Assembly: GCA_903930805.1 (NCBI GenBank)
Contig: CAIYZZ010000533.1
Location: 1-7,042, forward strand
Direction of reading: 5' to 3'
Length of the DNA stretch: 7,042 bases
DNA from: an uncultured Rhodocyclaceae bacterium
GTDB taxonomy: Bacteria > Pseudomonadota > Gammaproteobacteria > Burkholderiales > Rhodocyclaceae
Shown: positions 5,081 through 7,042 of the stretch, piece by piece
How the letters are laid out: every line of letters begins with the position of its first letter
How positions within the stretch are numbered: the first letter of the stretch is position 1
Notes under the pieces: model-generated
Database searches by the model: none
What the model was told of the DNA's origin: nothing
What the model saw: the letters and a program-made list of their open reading frames with translations, nothing else
Made by a program: the position numbers and the translations under genes

Positions 5081-7042
5081 GTTCGCCCGACTGGCATGCG
5101 CTCGATCATGCCGACGCCCTCGCGCATCATGCCGTCGATGCAAGCAACGGGCTCTCCGATGATGAAGCTGCCCGGCGGCTGACGCGGTACGGCCCGAACC
5201 GGCCACCCGAACATCCGGGCAAGAGCGCCTGGGCGCGACTCGCCGATCAATTGCTCGTCCCGCTGGTTCTGGTACTGATCGCCGCTGGCCTTGTCACGGC
5301 ATTTCTCGGCGAATGGGTGGATGCCGGCGTGATTCTTGGCGTCGTCGTCGTCAATGCCGCCATCGGCTACCTGCAGGAAGACAAGGCAGCAGCCGCGCTG
5401 GCGGCCTTGGCACGCAGCATGGCGACCGAAGTGACGGTGCTGCGTTCCGGCCAGCGCAAACGCATGGATGCCGTACATCTCGTCCCCGGCGACGTGGTGC
5501 ATCTGGCGGCTGGCGACAAGGTACCGGCCGACCTGCGCCTGTTGCGCGGCAAGGAACTGCGCACCATTGAGGCGGCGCTCACCGGCGAATCGCTGCCCGT
5601 AGAGAAACACCCCCAACCTCTCCCCGCCGACACGCCACTAGCCGAACGCCGCAACATGACTTATGCCGGAACCGCAGTTGTGAGCGGCCAAGGATTGGGA
5701 TTGGTGGTGGCGACTGGAGGCACCACCGAAACCGGTCGTATCTCAGAGCTGATTGCCAGCGCACCTGACCTCGCCACACCGCTCACGCGCAAGATGGCCG
5801 CCTTCGCCGGGGTGCTGTTGTGGGCGATCCTCGGCTTGGCGGCACTGACCTTCGCCATCGGCATCGTGCGCGGCGAAAGTGCCTTCGACATGTTCATGGC
5901 AGCCGTGGCGCTCGCCGTCGGCGCGATTCCCGAAGGTTTGCCAGCGGCCATCACCATCACGCTGGCCATCGGTGTTTCGCGCATGGCGAAGCGCCGCGCC
6001 ATCGTGCGCCAGTTACCGGCGGTCGAAGCGCTGGGCAGCACTACGGTAATCTGCTCGGACAAGACCGGTACGCTGACCGAAAACGCCATGACCGTGCGGG
6101 CGCTCTGGGCGAACGGCACACTGTATGAAATTACCGGCAATGGCTATACGCCCGATGGCGAGCTGCGGCTCGACGACCAAAAAGTCGGCGCCAGCGAGAC
6201 GGCAAGGGAGACATTACTGGCTGGGCTGCTTTGCAACGATGCCGACCTCATTCACGCCAAGGGCCAATGGCAAATCACTGGCGACCCGACCGAAGCCGCG
6301 CTGATCGTCGCGGCGAAAAAAATCGGGCTGGACGCAGCGGCGGTAACCAGGCTACTCCCGCGCATCGACGAACTGCCTTTCGATTCGGCACGCCAGACAA
6401 TGGCGACGCTGCACGAAATAGAGGGAACGCGCGTGATCTATGCCAAGGGAGCGCTTGAAAAACTACTGCCCGCCTGCACCGCACTCGACGACGGCACGCA
6501 CACCGCCATCGAAGCCGCTGCCATCCACTTGGCACGCCAGGGGCAGCGCGTGCTGGCGCTCTGTCGCCGTACCGCCAGCGCCGACTTTTTACAGGCAGAG
6601 GACATCACCACCGGCCTGAGCTTCCTCGGTCTGATCGGCATGATTGACCCGCCGCGCCCGCGCGCCATCACGGCAGTAAAGGCCTGTCACGCCGCCGGAA
6701 TCAAGGTCAAGATGATCACCGGCGACCATGCCGACACAGCGCTGGCGATCGCCCGCCAATTGAACATCGTGGCGGCGGATGGCCACGCGCTGACCGGCCG
6801 GCAACTTGCCACCCTCGATGAGGCGGCGCTCACCAACGCCGTACGCACGGTGGATGTTTTCGCCCGCGTCGAGCCGGAACAGAAACTGCGTCTGGTGCGC
6901 GCCTTGCAAGCCAACGGGGAGATTGTCGCCATGACCGGCGACGGCGTAAATGACGCCCCGGCGCTCAAATCTGCCGACATCGGCATCGCCATGGGCCTGG
7001 GTGGCACCGAGGTTGCCAAGGAGGCGGCGGCAATGGTGCTCA
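5077..7042 (+). CDS. Type II P-type cation-transporting ATPase (SERCA/PMR1-like), 3' end outside the window
   Basis: My own translation gives 655 uninterrupted residues to the right edge. It pumps cations across the inner membrane using ATP. Order: N-terminal cation-ATPase domain (WHALDHADALAHHAV at 6-20, RRLTRYGPNRPP about 33-44), TM1-TM2 (about 50-92), actuator loop TGES (169-172), TM3 (about 242-264), TM4 with IPEGLPAAIT (284-293), phosphorylation site DKTGTLT (D328), nucleotide-domain GDPTEAAL (402-409) and KGA (457-459), P-domain DPPRP (524-528), MITGDH (546-551) and TGDGVNDAP (620-628). E286 in PEGLP corresponds to a calcium ligand of SERCA, so Ca2+ is plausible. TM5-TM10, which hold the remaining ligands, lie beyond the window, so Na+, K+ or Mn2+ cannot be excluded. 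The ATG overlaps the antiporter stop (ATGA) and has no strong ribosome-binding site, indicating translational coupling. Confidence 0.95.
   Translation, partial: MSSPDWHALDHADALAHHAVDASNGLSDDEAARRLTRYGPNRPPEHPGKSAWARLADQLLVPLVLVLIAAGLVTAFLGEWVDAGVILGVVVVNAAIGYLQEDKAAAALAALARSMATEVTVLRSGQRKRMDAVHLVPGDVVHLAAGDKVPADLRLLRGKELRTIEAALTGESLPVEKHPQPLPADTPLAERRNMTYAGTAVVSGQGLGLVVATGGTTETGRISELIASAPDLATPLTRKMAAFAGVLLWAILGLAALTFAIGIVRGESAFDMFMAAVALAVGAIPEGLPAAITITLAIGVSRMAKRRAIVRQLPAVEALGSTTVICSDKTGTLTENAMTVRALWANGTLYEITGNGYTPDGELRLDDQKVGASETARETLLAGLLCNDADLIHAKGQWQITGDPTEAALIVAAKKIGLDAAAVTRLLPRIDELPFDSARQTMATLHEIEGTRVIYAKGALEKLLPACTALDDGTHTAIEAAAIHLARQGQRVLALCRRTASADFLQAEDITTGLSFLGLIGMIDPPRPRAITAVKACHAAGIKVKMITGDHADTALAIARQLNIVAADGHALTGRQLATLDEAALTNAVRTVDVFARVEPEQKLRLVRALQANGEIVAMTGDGVNDAPALKSADIGIAMGLGGTEVAKEAAAMVL

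Noticed and set aside
5047..5616. Minus-strand open frame of 189 codons under the ATPase gene
   Set aside because: It is antisense to a clearly conserved P-type ATPase, its translation has no recognisable domain, and long antisense frames are common in GC-rich coding DNA.
5661..6140. Minus-strand open frame of 159 codons
   Set aside because: Low-complexity Ala/Ser/Pro/Met translation opposite the ATPase DKTGTLT region; a shadow of the real gene.
6316..6322. Run of seven A as a programmed frameshift site in the ATPase
   Set aside because: The frame reads GCG AAA AAA ATC, so the run is not in the canonical X XXY YYZ phase, and the ATPase frame stays open and conserved past it.

Overview
The window is chromosomal, GC-rich proteobacterial DNA. 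Two things suggest a betaproteobacterium, possibly of the Rhodocyclales: the DUF485-actP pair sits in acetate-operon order, and codons end mostly in G or C. No rRNA or other taxonomic marker is present, so this placement is an inference. There are seven genes and almost no spare sequence. I see no mobile element, CRISPR array, tRNA or other RNA gene.

Positions 1-976 (minus strand): a two-gene acetate-uptake operon. A small DUF485 (YjcH-type) membrane protein overlaps by 4 bases the GTG start of actP, a cation/acetate symporter that runs off the left edge. Its control region, together with the promoter of the next gene, lies in the 188-base divergent gap 977-1164.

Positions 1105-2195 (plus strand): a good sigma70-type promoter (TTGGGA-18-TATAAT) drives an unrecognised 160-residue protein with two membrane segments. 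A 164-residue exported DUF3124-type protein follows 53 bases later.

Positions 2212-7042: a cation-transport block. A two-TM potassium channel with a cytoplasmic RCK (TrkA-N/TrkA-C) gating region is on the minus strand. Across a 76-base divergent gap is a Kef-type CPA2 cation/proton antiporter with its own C-terminal TrkA-N domain. Its stop codon overlaps (ATGA) the start of a type II P-type cation ATPase that runs off the right edge. The channel and antiporter both carry nucleotide-binding RCK/KTN domains, so together they look like a ligand-gated potassium-efflux and pH-homeostasis unit, with the ATPase translationally coupled to the antiporter.

The most interesting points are: (i) a candidate internal ribosome-binding site and ATG just before the channel's RCK domain, placed like the internal start known to make free RCK subunits in the archaeal channel MthK; (ii) an imperfect 22-24 base direct repeat that closely brackets the channel gene; (iii) a possible leaderless GTG start for the antiporter. 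I found no clear case for an entirely new system. The channel/antiporter/ATPase block with its DUF3124 neighbour is the best candidate for a functional unit not yet described as such.
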